A program made the translations under genes and the position numbers. The notes beneath the pieces are model-generated. The model saw nothing but the letters and a program-made list of their open reading frames with translations. It searched no databases and was not told where the DNA came from. From contig NZ_JQKW01000014.1 of assembly GCF_000746255.1 (NCBI RefSeq), positions 1-64,000 on the forward strand: DNA of 64,000 bases, read 5' to 3'. The DNA is from Thermodesulfobacterium hydrogeniphilum (GTDB taxonomy: Bacteria; Desulfobacterota; Thermodesulfobacteria; Thermodesulfobacteriales; Thermodesulfobacteriaceae). How positions within the stretch are numbered: position 1 is the first letter of the stretch; the number at the start of each line of letters is the position of its first letter. This document shows, in pieces, positions 55,759 to 64,000 of the stretch.

Positions 55759-56898
55759 CTAATCTCTAAAACTTAACAAGTTTAACAAAAAAACAGTAGC
55801 ATAGCTTCCGGAAGGAAGAAAAAATCTAAAAGTAAATACTTTACAGTCATAATTAATTATTTTCATACCTTCTGGAAAAACCATAATTTTCCTTGTTCCA
55901 GAGGTAAAAATTTTTAATCCTAAGGCCTCAGCTTCCAAAACATCCTCTAATTTTTCTTCTTTAATTATTTTCAAAATTTCTTTTTTTATAATCTCTGGAC
56001 CATCCCAATTCAATACTTCAGAACTAATAAATGGCAATTCAAAATCTTTAAAATTTTTTAAAATTGGAGAAAGTTCTTTATAGAAACAAATTTTTTCTTT
56101 ACGAATAAAAGGCAAACAAAAGTGATGTGTTACTTTTTTAATAAAATTTGTTAAAATTCTATTCCATAGTAAACTCTGATAAGAAAAAAAGAATAATAAT
56201 TTCAAAGACTTAGGAAATATTTTAAAGACTTTTTCTGCATTCTGTTTTTTAATGTATGTTATTAAGACTCTTTTTTCTATAGTAGATAAATGTCCTGCCT
56301 CTTTAAAAAATTCCTCCCAATTACCCCAGAATTTTTTGAGAATTCTTTTTTTACCAGGATGTTGGGTAAAATATTCTTTCAAAGCACCTTCATAATCTTT
56401 ATCTAAAAAATATTTCACTAAAGGCTTTTTCATATATAAATCAGGGGCAAACCTTTGTTCTCCAAAATAATTGGCAAAACCAATTCCTTTAAGCTTATTT
56501 AAATTTTTAATAATCCTTTCAGGATTAACATTTTTTAAAGTAATGGTAAAAATATTTCCTTTAGCATCTCCTAATTTTAAAGGCTTACTCCCCTTCCCTA
56601 TATATTCTAATTTAAAATTAGAACCTGTTAGATCTTTTTCAGGACCGTTTTTTATAGAAATATATTGAATGGTTATAGCTCTTTTATCTTTTAATCCGCA
56701 AAAACCTATTCTATCTCTTGAAATTTTCCAGTATTTTTCAATTAAATCTAAAGCTAAAAATGTGTTAATGTTCCTTTTAGTAAGTTTATAATAACTATAT
56801 TCCCCCTGCTCTTCTAATTTTAAATCCACTACTTCTTCAACTCTAAATTCTTCTGGATGAGTTTTTATTTTCCCTTTTAACAATTTTAAATAACTCAT
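55759..56898 (-). CDS. truD: tRNA pseudouridine(13) synthase TruD
   Basis: Makes pseudouridine 13 in tRNA-Glu. The 379-residue protein shows the TruD opening IKTHPEEFRVEEV, YSYYKLTKRNINTFLALDLI, the catalytic Asp in RIGFCGLKDKRAITIQYISI and FANYFGEQRFAPD. The insertion (TRUD) domain follows from about residue 155. It lies convergent to gltB and 70 bases downstream of trmO, another tRNA-modification gene. Confidence 0.95.
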   Translation of the reverse strand: MSYLKLLKGKIKTHPEEFRVEEVVDLKLEEQGEYSYYKLTKRNINTFLALDLIEKYWKISRDRIGFCGLKDKRAITIQYISIKNGPEKDLTGSNFKLEYIGKGSKPLKLGDAKGNIFTITLKNVNPERIIKNLNKLKGIGFANYFGEQRFAPDLYMKKPLVKYFLDKDYEGALKEYFTQHPGKKRILKKFWGNWEEFFKEAGHLSTIEKRVLITYIKKQNAEKVFKIFPKSLKLLFFFSYQSLLWNRILTNFIKKVTHHFCLPFIRKEKICFYKELSPILKNFKDFELPFISSEVLNWDGPEIIKKEILKIIKEEKLEDVLEAEALGLKIFTSGTRKIMVFPEGMKIINYDCKVFTFRFFLPSGSYATVFLLNLLSFRD

Positions 56899-56968
56899 AA
56901 TATAAAAAAATTATTTCACATATTTAAAATTATTTTTTAATTTTTAAAACTAAATATTTGAAATAAAA

Positions 56969-57391
56969 TTAATTTTCTGCTTCAGAATAAGCTTTAAAAG
57001 GTTTAATATCTAAAATCGGAGTTCCGTCAAACATATCTATTCTTTTAACTTTTATAATATTATCTTTTACATCCAGCACATCAAGAACTGAAAGTCCTAT
57101 AGGATTAGGTCTTATAGGAGAACAAAGGCTGAAAACTCCTTTAGGACTATCTTTATGAGGAGGTTTTTGAATAAGTTTATCTTTTGTAAAAGAAGGTGAT
57201 TTATGAAAGCAAAAAAGCACTACTATTTTATCTCCAGGTTTTATATCTTTAAGTCCATCTTTATATTCAGGGTTTATAATAAGTTCTCCTTCTACTTTAG
57301 AATAACTCCAATGCCTCGGGATTTCAATAGCGGAGGTCTTAACATAACCAATTGGTTTAAAAATAAACTCTTCTTGAGATTGTTTTTCCAT
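56969..57391 (-). CDS. TrmO-like tRNA (t6A37) N6-methyltransferase (TsaA/UPF0066 family)
   Basis: A 140-residue beta-barrel protein of the TsaA/TrmO family, whose E. coli member methylates t6A37 in tRNA-Thr with S-adenosylmethionine. Family blocks are FKPIGYVKTSAIEIP, DKIVVLFCFHKS, SLCSPIRPNPIGLSVLDVL and DGTPILDIKPF. I chose the ATG at 57391 because AAGGAG precedes it; a farther in-frame start at 57421 has no ribosome site. The shorter length lacks the C-terminal extension of the E. coli protein, so the exact substrate is uncertain. Confidence 0.85.
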   Translation of the reverse strand: MEKQSQEEFIFKPIGYVKTSAIEIPRHWSYSKVEGELIINPEYKDGLKDIKPGDKIVVLFCFHKSPSFTKDKLIQKPPHKDSPKGVFSLCSPIRPNPIGLSVLDVLDVKDNIIKVKRIDMFDGTPILDIKPFKAYSEAEN

Positions 57392-57627
57392 TTTAAACTC
57401 CTTGTTTTCCCTTAATTTCAATAGTGGTTTTTTATAAATTAAATTATATCACAGAATTTTAAAAATGTTTATGATACACTACCTATAAAGACATTAAACG
57501 ATATTTCAAATAGTTATATTAAAAGGGATAAAAAGGTAAAGGAATAGATTCAAAATTTCTTAACACCATGTTAGAATATGGAAAGAAAAGAGGAAGAAAA
57601 ATAGCAGAACTTTTGGAAGGAGGTTTT

Positions 57628-58572
57628 ATGGATATCCTTGTTTTTGGATTAGGTGCTTTAGGAACTGTATTTGCTACCTGTTTAAAAAATGCAGGCCATA
57701 ATGTATATGCTTTTATTAAAAAAGAGCATCTCTCTAAATTTAAAAATAAAAAGTTAAAAATCATAGGTTTATTTGGCGAAAAAGAAGCAGAAGTAAATGA
57801 ATTCTTTTATGAATTAAAAGATTTAAAAGAAAAATTCTTGGATTTAATCATTCTTACAGTAAAGGCTTTTGATACAGAAAAAGCAATTTATCAAATTAAA
57901 GAAATTATAAAGCCTGATACTTTGGTTCTCCTTGCCCAAAATGGCTATGGAAACTATGAAATAGCCAGTAAAATCTTAGGAAAAGAAAAAGTTATTTTAG
58001 GAAGGGTTATTTTTGGAGCAAGAGTTATAAAACCAGCTTTAGCAGAAGTCACAGTTATCGCTGATGATGTAGTTATAGGACAACCTGATAAAGCTATTGA
58101 TAAAACTACTTTAGAAAACATAGCTAATATGCTTACCAATGCAGGTATCCCAACCCGTGTTTCTGAAGATGTGTATGCTATTTTATGGGATAAAATTCTT
58201 TACAACTCTGCTTTAAATCCTTTGGGAGCACTTCTTGAGTGTAGTTATGGAGATCTGGCTGAGATGGAAGAAACAAGATGGATTATGAATAAAATCATAG
58301 ATGAGATCTTTGAAGTTACTAAAGCAAATAATATAAAACTTAACTGGAAAAACTCTGAAGAGTATAAAAAAATTTTTTATGAAAAATTAATACCTCCTAC
58401 TGCTAAGCATTATCCTTCTATGTATTATGATATAAAATCAGGGAAAAAAACAGAAATTGATGCTCTAAATGGAGCTATTGTTGAATTGGCTAAAAAAGCT
58501 GGTTTAAAAGCTGGGATAAATCAAGTTATTACTAATTTAATAAAAGCTAAAGAAAAATTAGTTTTTAAATAA
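57628..58572 (+). CDS. panE: 2-dehydropantoate 2-reductase (ketopantoate reductase)
   Basis: Reduces ketopantoate to pantoate with NADPH for coenzyme A synthesis. The 314-residue protein has the N-terminal Rossmann motif VFGLGALGT, LTVKAFDTEKA and LLAQNGYGNYEIA. The catalytic lysine region is ILWDKILYNSALNPLGALLE, and GKKTEIDALNGAIVELAKKA is near the end. I chose the ATG at 57628 because GGAGG precedes it; an ATG at 57568 would add a basic 20-residue tail. coaD of the same pathway is also in this window. Confidence 0.93.
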   Translation: MDILVFGLGALGTVFATCLKNAGHNVYAFIKKEHLSKFKNKKLKIIGLFGEKEAEVNEFFYELKDLKEKFLDLIILTVKAFDTEKAIYQIKEIIKPDTLVLLAQNGYGNYEIASKILGKEKVILGRVIFGARVIKPALAEVTVIADDVVIGQPDKAIDKTTLENIANMLTNAGIPTRVSEDVYAILWDKILYNSALNPLGALLECSYGDLAEMEETRWIMNKIIDEIFEVTKANNIKLNWKNSEEYKKIFYEKLIPPTAKHYPSMYYDIKSGKKTEIDALNGAIVELAKKAGLKAGINQVITNLIKAKEKLVFK

Positions 58573-58640
58573 TTAAAAATCTTGAAATTTAACTAATTAG
58601 CTATAATTTGTAAATAGATCCTTTTGAAAAGGAGGCTTTA

Positions 58641-59021
58641 ATGAAATCATTTAAAGATATAGCTAAGATTTTAAAAGCTTTATCTGATGAAACAAGACTT
58701 AAAATAATTACTTTACTTTCTTTTCGTCCTCATTGTGTATGCGAACTTTCTAATATTATTGGTTTCTCCCAACCTACTATTTCAAGACACTTACAGATTC
58801 TTGCTGAAGCAGGTATAGTAAATTTTAAAAAAGAAAGATTTTTTATTATTTATTATTTAGCTCCTAAAAGTGAGTTTATTGAAAAAATTCTGGAAACGAT
58901 TTTAGATACCATAAAAGATTATCCTTTTTATAATAATTTGATTAAAAAAACTACTCCTACTTTTTCTTTTAACGGTGTGGAGTTGCCTTCACAAGTTAAA
59001 AATTTTAAAAAATATCTTTAA
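58641..59021 (+). CDS. ArsR-family metal-sensing transcriptional repressor
   Basis: A 126-residue winged-helix protein. Residues 5-90 hold the ArsR fold, with KALSDETRLKIITLLSF, the alpha-3 metal motif HCVCELSNIIGFSQPTISRH (CxC as in the As(III)/Sb(III) or Cd/Pb type) and a beta wing (VNFKKERFFIIYYL). AAGGAGG precedes the ATG. A TATAAT lies at 58602-58607. It lies 29 bases upstream of the potassium-uptake pair, and no arsenic gene is in the window, so its target is unknown. Confidence 0.9.
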   Translation: MKSFKDIAKILKALSDETRLKIITLLSFRPHCVCELSNIIGFSQPTISRHLQILAEAGIVNFKKERFFIIYYLAPKSEFIEKILETILDTIKDYPFYNNLIKKTTPTFSFNGVELPSQVKNFKKYL

Positions 59022-59050
59022 ATTTAATAAAATCGTGATAATAATTTCTT

Positions 59051-60379
59051 GTGCGTTTATTAGAATTAACTCCCCATAGAATAATATTAATTTCCTATTT
59101 AATTTTAATCTTAATTGGAGCTATTTTACTTTATTTGCCCTTTTCAGTAAATAAACCTATTCATTTTTTGGATGCAATTTTTACTGCCACTTCTGCAGTA
59201 ACAGTTACAGGTCTTATTGTTCTCAATACTGCAAAAGATTTTACTTTTTTAGGTAAATTAATAATTCTTTTTCTTATTCAAATTGGTGGTTTAGGTTACC
59301 TAACTTTTACTACTTATTTTTTAATTACTCTTAAAAGAAAAATAGGATTAAGAGAAAGACTTATTTTAGCAGAATCTTTAAATATCTCAGAAATTTATGG
59401 TTTGGTTAAATTTTTAAAAAAAGTTTTTCCTATAATTATTTTAATAGAATTTATAGGAACAATTTTATTATTCTTTCCTTTCCTTTTTAAATTTAAAGAT
59501 TTTAATTTTGCTTTTTTTGCTGCTTTTTTTCATTCTATCTCAGCCTTTAATAATGCCGGTTTTTCAATTTTTCCTGATAATTTTATACAATTTAGAAACA
59601 ATTTTTTTATTAATTTTATAATTGCTTTGCTTATTATTTTAGGAGGGTTGGGTTTTTATGTATTAGATGAATTATTATTATACATTAAAAAAGAAATTAA
59701 AATGTTGAGTATTCATACTAAATTGGTTCTTTTAAGTTCAATTATATTTATATTTCTGGGAGCATTAATATTATTTATAAATGTTTTTAACTGGAGTGAC
59801 CTAACTTTTAAAGAGAAATTTTTAATTTCCTTTTTTCATAGTATTTCAGCCCGAACAGCTGGTTTTAATACTATAGATTTATCCAGATTTTCAGAAGGCT
59901 CTCTATTTTCTCTGATATGCTTAATGTTTATAGGTGCTTCTCCTGGAGGTACAGGAGGTGGTATAAAAACAATTACCATGGTAGTTATTTTGCTTTCAGT
60001 ATATTCTTATATCCGAGGATATAAAGAGGTAGTAGTTTTTAATAGAAGCATAAAAGATAACCAAATCCACAGGGCTATGATAATATTGAGCTTAGGATTT
60101 TTTTATACTACTTTTATGGCTTTGTTACTTAGTGAATTGGAAGAAAAGCCCTTTCTTGCTACTTTATTTGAAGTGATTTCTGCTTTTTCCACAGTTGGAC
60201 TTTCTATAGGAAATTCTCAAGGATTAAGTTTTTGTGCAGATTTTTCTAACATTGGTAAATTATTAATAATTTTAACAATGATTGTAGGAAGAGTTGGTAT
60301 TTTAAGTTTTATGTTGGCTATAGCTGGAAAAGAAAAAATAAGGTATATTAAACATCCAGAAGCGAGGTTATACTTATGA
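59051..60379 (+). CDS. Trk/Ktr-type potassium uptake channel subunit
   Basis: A 442-residue KtrB/TrkH-type K+ translocating protein with four membrane-pore-membrane repeats. All four selectivity loops keep their glycine: TATSAVTVTGLIVL, SISAFNNAGFSIF, SISARTAGFNTID and VISAFSTVGLSIG. The start GTG at 59051 has GATAAT 8 bases before it and no ribosome-binding site. The stop overlaps the start of the RCK-domain subunit (ATGA), its regulatory partner. Confidence 0.93.
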   Translation: MRLLELTPHRIILISYLILILIGAILLYLPFSVNKPIHFLDAIFTATSAVTVTGLIVLNTAKDFTFLGKLIILFLIQIGGLGYLTFTTYFLITLKRKIGLRERLILAESLNISEIYGLVKFLKKVFPIIILIEFIGTILLFFPFLFKFKDFNFAFFAAFFHSISAFNNAGFSIFPDNFIQFRNNFFINFIIALLIILGGLGFYVLDELLLYIKKEIKMLSIHTKLVLLSSIIFIFLGALILFINVFNWSDLTFKEKFLISFFHSISARTAGFNTIDLSRFSEGSLFSLICLMFIGASPGGTGGGIKTITMVVILLSVYSYIRGYKEVVVFNRSIKDNQIHRAMIILSLGFFYTTFMALLLSELEEKPFLATLFEVISAFSTVGLSIGNSQGLSFCADFSNIGKLLIILTMIVGRVGILSFMLAIAGKEKIRYIKHPEARLYL

Positions 60380-61023
60380 AGGTTAAAAAAGTTTTTGGAG
60401 TTATAGGTTTAGGAAGATTTGGTTCCAATGTAGCTAAATTATTAGCTGAAGCAGGAGCTGAAGTAATAGCTTGTGATATAAACGAAGAAAGAGTTAAGGC
60501 TATTTCAGATCTGGTTTCTAAAGCCTTTATTCTTGATGCTACAGATGAAAAAGCCCTTAGAGAATCAGGTATTGCTAATGTGGATGTAGCTATAGTCAGT
60601 ATTGGAGAGAATATAGAAGCAAGTATTTTAATTGTGGTTCAGCTTTTAGAATTAGATGTAAAAGAAATTATAGCTAAAGCTGCAACCTCTATTCATGGTA
60701 AAATTCTTGAAAAACTCGGTGCAACAAGGGTGATTTATCCAGAAAGAGATATGGCTATAAGATTAGCTCATTCACTTTTAATAGGTGGTTTTATTGAAGA
60801 AATACCTTTTGCTGAAGATTATAGTATATTTGAAATAAAAGTGCCTTCATATTTTATAAATAAATCTCTAAAAGACTTGGATTTAAGAAAAAAATATAAA
60901 ATTACAGTATTAGCTATAAAAAGAGGAGATAATGTTATAATAAACCCTCCTGCTGAAGAAAAATTTATGGAAAATGATGTCCTTTTAATACTGGGTAAAG
61001 CTGAGAGGATATTAAAGTTATAA
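60376..61023 (+). CDS. TrkA/KtrA-type RCK subunit of the potassium system
   Basis: A cytoplasmic regulatory ring subunit that gates the upstream channel. Residues 1-130 form the RCK-N Rossmann domain with GVIGLGRFGSNVAKLLAEAG, ending in an acidic ACDINEERV that fits NAD(H)/ATP binding. Residues 135-215 are the TrkA-C domain (SIFEIKVPSYFINKSLKDLD, ENDVLLILGKAE). The single RCK pair in 215 residues is KtrA-like. It overlaps the channel gene by ATGA and convergent nikO by 6 bases. Confidence 0.93.
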   Translation: MKVKKVFGVIGLGRFGSNVAKLLAEAGAEVIACDINEERVKAISDLVSKAFILDATDEKALRESGIANVDVAIVSIGENIEASILIVVQLLELDVKEIIAKAATSIHGKILEKLGATRVIYPERDMAIRLAHSLLIGGFIEEIPFAEDYSIFEIKVPSYFINKSLKDLDLRKKYKITVLAIKRGDNVIINPPAEEKFMENDVLLILGKAERILKL

Positions 61024-61674
61024 AATTTTATAAAATTTATCTTTTTCTAAATAATAAGTTTTATTTGCAATCTCCTTTAAAAACTCTTTATCATGAGAAA
61101 CAATAACACAATTTTTAACATAATTTTTTAAAAATTCTATAAGTTTAAATTTGGTTTTTTCATCAAGTCCTGCAGAAGGTTCATCAAGAAGATAACAAAT
61201 GGGATTCATAGCAAAAATTCCTGCCAGAGCCACTAATTTTTTTTCTCCTCCTGAGAGTTTGTAAATAGGTCTTTCAAGTAAATGATGTATATTAAATAAA
61301 TCAGATATATTTTGCACTATTTTTAAAACTTCTTCTTTACTTTTTCCAAGATTTAGAGGACCAAAAGCTATATCTTCTTTTACTGTGGGACAAAATAATT
61401 GGGAATCAGAGTCCTGAAAAAGTAGACCAATCTTTTGTCTTACTTCTATAAAATCTTTTTCTTTTTTTCTTTCTTTTCCTAAAATTATTATTTTCCCTTT
61501 TTGAGGTCTTAAAAATCCTGTAATAATATAAAGTAAAGTAGTTTTTCCTGCTCCGTTAGGTCCGACTAAACCGACTTTATCCCCTACCCTAACTTCAAAA
61601 TTAATATTTTTTAAAACTGGAAAAGAATTATAACTAAAAGTAATGTTTTCCAATTTTATTAATATATCTTCCAT
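61018..61674 (-). CDS. nikO: Nickel ECF transporter ATPase NikO (CbiO-like)
   Basis: A 218-residue ABC ATPase that energises a metal-type ECF transporter. It has Walker A GPNGAGKTTLLYI, the Q-loop in LLFQDSDSQLF, the ABC signature LSGGEKKLVALAGIFA, Walker B ICYLLDEPSAGLD and the H-loop VSHDKEF. It is the last gene of the nikKMLQO order, which is the arrangement described for nickel rather than cobalt. The stop overlaps trkA by 6 bases. Confidence 0.88.
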   Translation of the reverse strand: MEDILIKLENITFSYNSFPVLKNINFEVRVGDKVGLVGPNGAGKTTLLYIITGFLRPQKGKIIILGKERKKEKDFIEVRQKIGLLFQDSDSQLFCPTVKEDIAFGPLNLGKSKEEVLKIVQNISDLFNIHHLLERPIYKLSGGEKKLVALAGIFAMNPICYLLDEPSAGLDEKTKFKLIEFLKNYVKNCVIVSHDKEFLKEIANKTYYLEKDKFYKIL

Positions 61675-61686
61675 AATTAGCCTTTT

Positions 61687-62430
61687 CTAATTAAATAAAA
61701 AAATTAAAATAGATATTAAACATATAAAAATTCCAAAGATTATATCTTTTTTCTCCATTTTAAAATGATCTAAAAGAGGGAAAAAACCTTTAAAACCTCT
61801 GCAAAGCATGGCTTTATATACTTCTTCAGATCTTTCAAAACTCTTTAATAATAAAGCTCCTAATATATAAGCATAAGTTTTATAAGTAAAAATATTAGTT
61901 TTTGGATTAAAACCACGAGCCAAAACCGCTCTTTTTATTTTTATATATTCTTCATGCATAACAGTAATATAACGGTAAAATAAAAAAAATACAGTTACTA
62001 ATTTGGTTGGGATTTTAAAATGAAGCATAGCATGAGCAATATCAAAAATAGTAGAAGTAGCTAACAGAGCTATAGTTGCTAAAATTATAGCATTACATTT
62101 AAGTGTTATAGATAAGGCATATTCAATTCCTTTTAAACTTATTTTTAAAAATCCTAAATGAATATAAGGATTAGATTGATAAGTAAAAGGCAAAAATAGC
62201 CACATAAATAAAATAAAAAAATTAGCTGAAAAAATTCTATTTGTTAATTCTTTTAAATTAAGATTTGCTATTAAGATTAAAGACAAGGAAAATAAAAGAT
62301 ACAAAAAGGGAACTAAAAGCCCTTTAGAAATAGCACATAATATTGCAAAAACAGTTAAACTTAAAATTTTTATTCTTGGATCAAGTTTATGTAAGAAGGA
62401 ATTTCCCTCTGCAAAAACTTCAAGATGCAT
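61687..62430 (-). CDS. nikQ: Nickel ECF transporter transmembrane protein NikQ (CbiQ-like)
   Basis: The 247-residue T component of the ECF transporter, with five or so hydrophobic helices. The two coupling-helix Ala/Cys-Arg-Gly motifs appear as VLARGFNPKTN (about 166-176) and MLCRGFKGFFP (about 208-218). The N-terminal NSFLHKLDPRIKILSLTVFA is typical of CbiQ. It lies 12 bases upstream of the ATPase gene and 10 bases after nikL. Confidence 0.9.
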   Translation of the reverse strand: MHLEVFAEGNSFLHKLDPRIKILSLTVFAILCAISKGLLVPFLYLLFSLSLILIANLNLKELTNRIFSANFFILFMWLFLPFTYQSNPYIHLGFLKISLKGIEYALSITLKCNAIILATIALLATSTIFDIAHAMLHFKIPTKLVTVFFLFYRYITVMHEEYIKIKRAVLARGFNPKTNIFTYKTYAYILGALLLKSFERSEEVYKAMLCRGFKGFFPLLDHFKMEKKDIIFGIFICLISILIFLFN

Positions 62431-62440
62431 TTAAAATTTC

Positions 62441-63034
62441 TTATAATCTCTTTCTGGTTTTTAACAGAGCAATTATACCCCAAATTCCAAAAATGTAACC
62501 TATTCCACCTATTATTTCATGAATTTTAGCTTTACTCATGTCTTTTTTTAGATCCATAAGCATAGATTTTATACCTTCTGTTTCCTCAGCTACAACTTGC
62601 CTAACAATCTTTTTTAATTCATCTTTACTAATAGATGTCTGAATTTGAGAATTTTTGGATTTAACAATTTTTTTAGATATTTCTTTTTGAGAGGAAGTTT
62701 GATTCTTTTCAGTTACCTCTTTCAGGCCTTCTATTTCATATTCTGCTAAATGCCCCTCTCCTGCAATTAATTTTATTTTAACAGATCCTTTTTCATTAAC
62801 TAAAACTTTAAATCTCCCTTTTTCATCAGTAGTAGTTTGTGCGATTTTTTTTCCTTGTTCATCATAAATTTCTACTAAACATTTTTTACAAGGAGATCCA
62901 TCAGAAAAATATGATTCTCCTATAATACAGTTTCCCTCTCTATAACCAAAAACACTTACTTTATGAGCTAAAGCTGCTTTAACTGATATCAACATTAAAA
63001 ATAAGCTAAATAATAAACATAACCTTTTATTCAT
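62441..63034 (-). CDS. nikL: NikL-like auxiliary membrane protein of the nickel ECF transporter
   Basis: A 197-residue exported, membrane-anchored protein. It has a signal peptide (to ...KAALAHKVSVF) and a small beta-sandwich (CIIGESYFSDGSPCKKCLVE, TTTDEKGRFKVL) of the carboxypeptidase-regulatory type. A Lys/Ser-rich linker with helical segment and one C-terminal helix (GGIGYIFGIWGIIALL) follow. This build matches NikL, which replaces CbiN in many nickel ECF systems. It starts 8 bases inside the nikM end. Confidence 0.75.
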   Translation of the reverse strand: MNKRLCLLFSLFLMLISVKAALAHKVSVFGYREGNCIIGESYFSDGSPCKKCLVEIYDEQGKKIAQTTTDEKGRFKVLVNEKGSVKIKLIAGEGHLAEYEIEGLKEVTEKNQTSSQKEISKKIVKSKNSQIQTSISKDELKKIVRQVVAEETEGIKSMLMDLKKDMSKAKIHEIIGGIGYIFGIWGIIALLKTRKRL

Positions 63035-63626
63035 AAATTGCCTCCGGTTTAACTTTTAGTAAATAAGTAACTACAAAGGCTGTGATAAAACCTTCTATAA
63101 TTGCTATAGGAAGATGTGCAATTAATAAAGCTTTGGCAACAGAAATAAAATTATGTTCTGTAAAATATAAAGCCAGGCTTGTAAAAATTCCTGCTAAAAA
63201 CACAGATAAAGACCCAGCTAAAAAGCCTCCTATAAAGCTTAATTTTAAATTTTCTTTTTTTTCAAAACTTCTAAATAAATACCAACATATTACAGCCGGG
63301 AGAGCCATATCAAAGGTATTTACTCCCAAGGTGGTAAGGCCTCCAAATTGAAACAAAAGAGCCTGAAGTAATAAACCCAAGAAAATAGCCAGAAAAGAAG
63401 TCCATCCTAAAAGCAACCCTACTAAACCATTTAAAATTAAATGAACTGAAGTAGGACCAATAGGCACATGGATTAAGGAGGCTACAAAAAAAGTGCTTGA
63501 AAGCACAGCAACTTCCGGAAGTTTCTTATTTTTGAGATTTTTTAATCCTATAGCTAAACCAGCTAAGGTTAAAATCCCTCCTGCTAAAAGAACAGGAGGG
63601 GATAAAACCCCCTCTGAAATATGCAT
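63027..63626 (-). CDS. nikM: Nickel ECF substrate-binding membrane protein NikM (CbiM-like)
   Basis: The 199-residue S component. It starts with the metal-ligand N-terminus MHISEGVLS, whose extreme N-terminal Met-His binds Ni2+ or Co2+ in this family. Next come helices with SLIHVPIGPTSVHLILNGLV and a long LLQALLFQFGGLTTLGVNTF, and the later HLPIAIIEGFITAFV block. The protein ends shortly after helix 6, shorter than CbiMN fusions. The gene starts just after the NikK-like stop. Confidence 0.93.
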   Translation of the reverse strand: MHISEGVLSPPVLLAGGILTLAGLAIGLKNLKNKKLPEVAVLSSTFFVASLIHVPIGPTSVHLILNGLVGLLLGWTSFLAIFLGLLLQALLFQFGGLTTLGVNTFDMALPAVICWYLFRSFEKKENLKLSFIGGFLAGSLSVFLAGIFTSLALYFTEHNFISVAKALLIAHLPIAIIEGFITAFVVTYLLKVKPEAIYE

Positions 63627-63627
63627 T

Positions 63628-64000
63628 TTATTTTACCTCTTTTGGTTTTGGATAGGCTTTTACCCACATAACAGCATCAAGTTCAAGAGGATACTCTTTC
63701 CCATCTGGACCTTTCAAAGTGCCGCCATCTCCAAGAGCAGAAAATCCCCACCATCCAGCCCAAGGAATGGTATATTCAAAATAGCCATTTTCATCGGTTT
63801 TTACTACTTGAGTAACAAAAGATTCTGCTGGAGTTTTGACTCCTTTAGTATTTAAGTATTCAACTTCCACATCTATGTTAGAAGCTGGTTTACCATTGAT
63901 GAAAACTCTCCCTCTAAAGGTGTTCCCTTCCCAAAGAGCAAAAGGTTTTACTAAAGGAATAATTTCAGCTTTAAGACCTATAGGTTTATCCCAACCATCT
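63628..64000 (-). CDS. nikK: NikK-like DUF4198 periplasmic protein (5' end beyond window)
   Basis: The frame is open to the window edge, so at least 124 residues are visible and the N-terminus lies outside. Readable segments are DGWDKPIGLKAEIIPLVKPF, FRGRVFINGKPASNIDVEVE and DENGYFEYTIPWAGWWGFSA. These are the two beta-sandwich parts of a DUF4198 protein. DUF4198/NikK proteins are periplasmic partners of nickel ECF transporters. The stop is 1 base before the nikM start. A GTG at 63870 is internal and not the true start. Confidence 0.85.
   Translation of the reverse strand, partial: DGWDKPIGLKAEIIPLVKPFALWEGNTFRGRVFINGKPASNIDVEVEYLNTKGVKTPAESFVTQVVKTDENGYFEYTIPWAGWWGFSALGDGGTLKGPDGKEYPLELDAVMWVKAYPKPKEVK

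Noticed and set aside
57568-57627. ATG giving a 20-residue extension of PanE
   Set aside because: The extension is basic and precedes the Rossmann strand; the ATG at 57628 has GGAGG and fits the family start.

Overview
The window is A+T-rich chromosomal DNA with very tight gene packing. It most likely comes from a thermophilic sulfate- or sulfur-reducing bacterium of the Thermodesulfobacterium type (Thermodesulfobacteriota). The main evidence is a complete dsrMKJOP membrane complex followed by dsrN and a 2x[4Fe-4S] ferredoxin, multihaem cytochromes, a nickel ECF transporter in the order nikKMLQO, an archaemetzincin and a DUF763 gene. dsrAB, dsrC and dsrD are not in the window. The genus is an inference from gene content and base composition.

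Layout. 1-2.7 kb (minus): fapA-like (cut by the window edge), plsY, rpmA, rplU. 2.8-6.7 kb (plus): two unknown proteins and two tandem DUF21/CBS membrane proteins. 6.7-11.1 kb (minus): a probable unit tRNA-Met, tRNA-Cys, queD, queE, rpoH, TPR protein, lipoprotein. 11.2-20 kb: UvrD-type helicase, PilZ protein, mfd (minus), nrdR, pyrF, DUF763. 20-27.4 kb: an RsbRD-like protein, dsrMKJOP, a terminator, dsrN and ferredoxin. 27.4-34.6 kb: coaD, a secreted protein with repeated WPF/WPxY motifs, archaemetzincin, a phenylacetate-CoA ligase homologue, then an 8-haem and a 13-haem cytochrome with a cytochrome b. 34.6-43.9 kb: a small CxxC protein, trpS, ligA, a small very basic protein with its own promoter and terminator, an ABC-2 exporter, lepA, lepB and a PhoU-DUF47 fusion. 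44-55.6 kb: Mrp with a NifX-like tail, a flavodoxin-like protein, a GAF/AAA+/Fis sigma-54 activator, glnA, a deleted ammonium-transporter gene, nadE and gltB. 55.7-64 kb: truD, trmO, panE, arsR, a Trk/Ktr potassium system, and nikO-Q-L-M-K.

The 45.7-55.6 kb block reads as a nitrogen-assimilation region: sigma-54 activator, glnA, amt remnant and gltB. The amt gene keeps its first transmembrane segment, joined out of frame to the distant PVAHWVW...GALDF region, and the rest is gone. A near-consensus sigma-54 promoter (GG-N10-GC) still lies upstream of the remnant, and a related GG-N10-GT element sits just upstream of glnA. Short ACAAnnnTGT repeats lie behind both.

A second theme is start signals. 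Several genes have a -10 hexamer only 7-9 bases before the start codon and no Shine-Dalgarno sequence, suggesting leaderless transcripts. These are plsY, the helicase, nrdR, the WPF-repeat protein, archaemetzincin, the sigma-54 activator, nadE and perhaps trkH. Other genes, mostly inside operons, have good GGAGG sites. I saw no insertion sequence, prophage, CRISPR array or rRNA operon.
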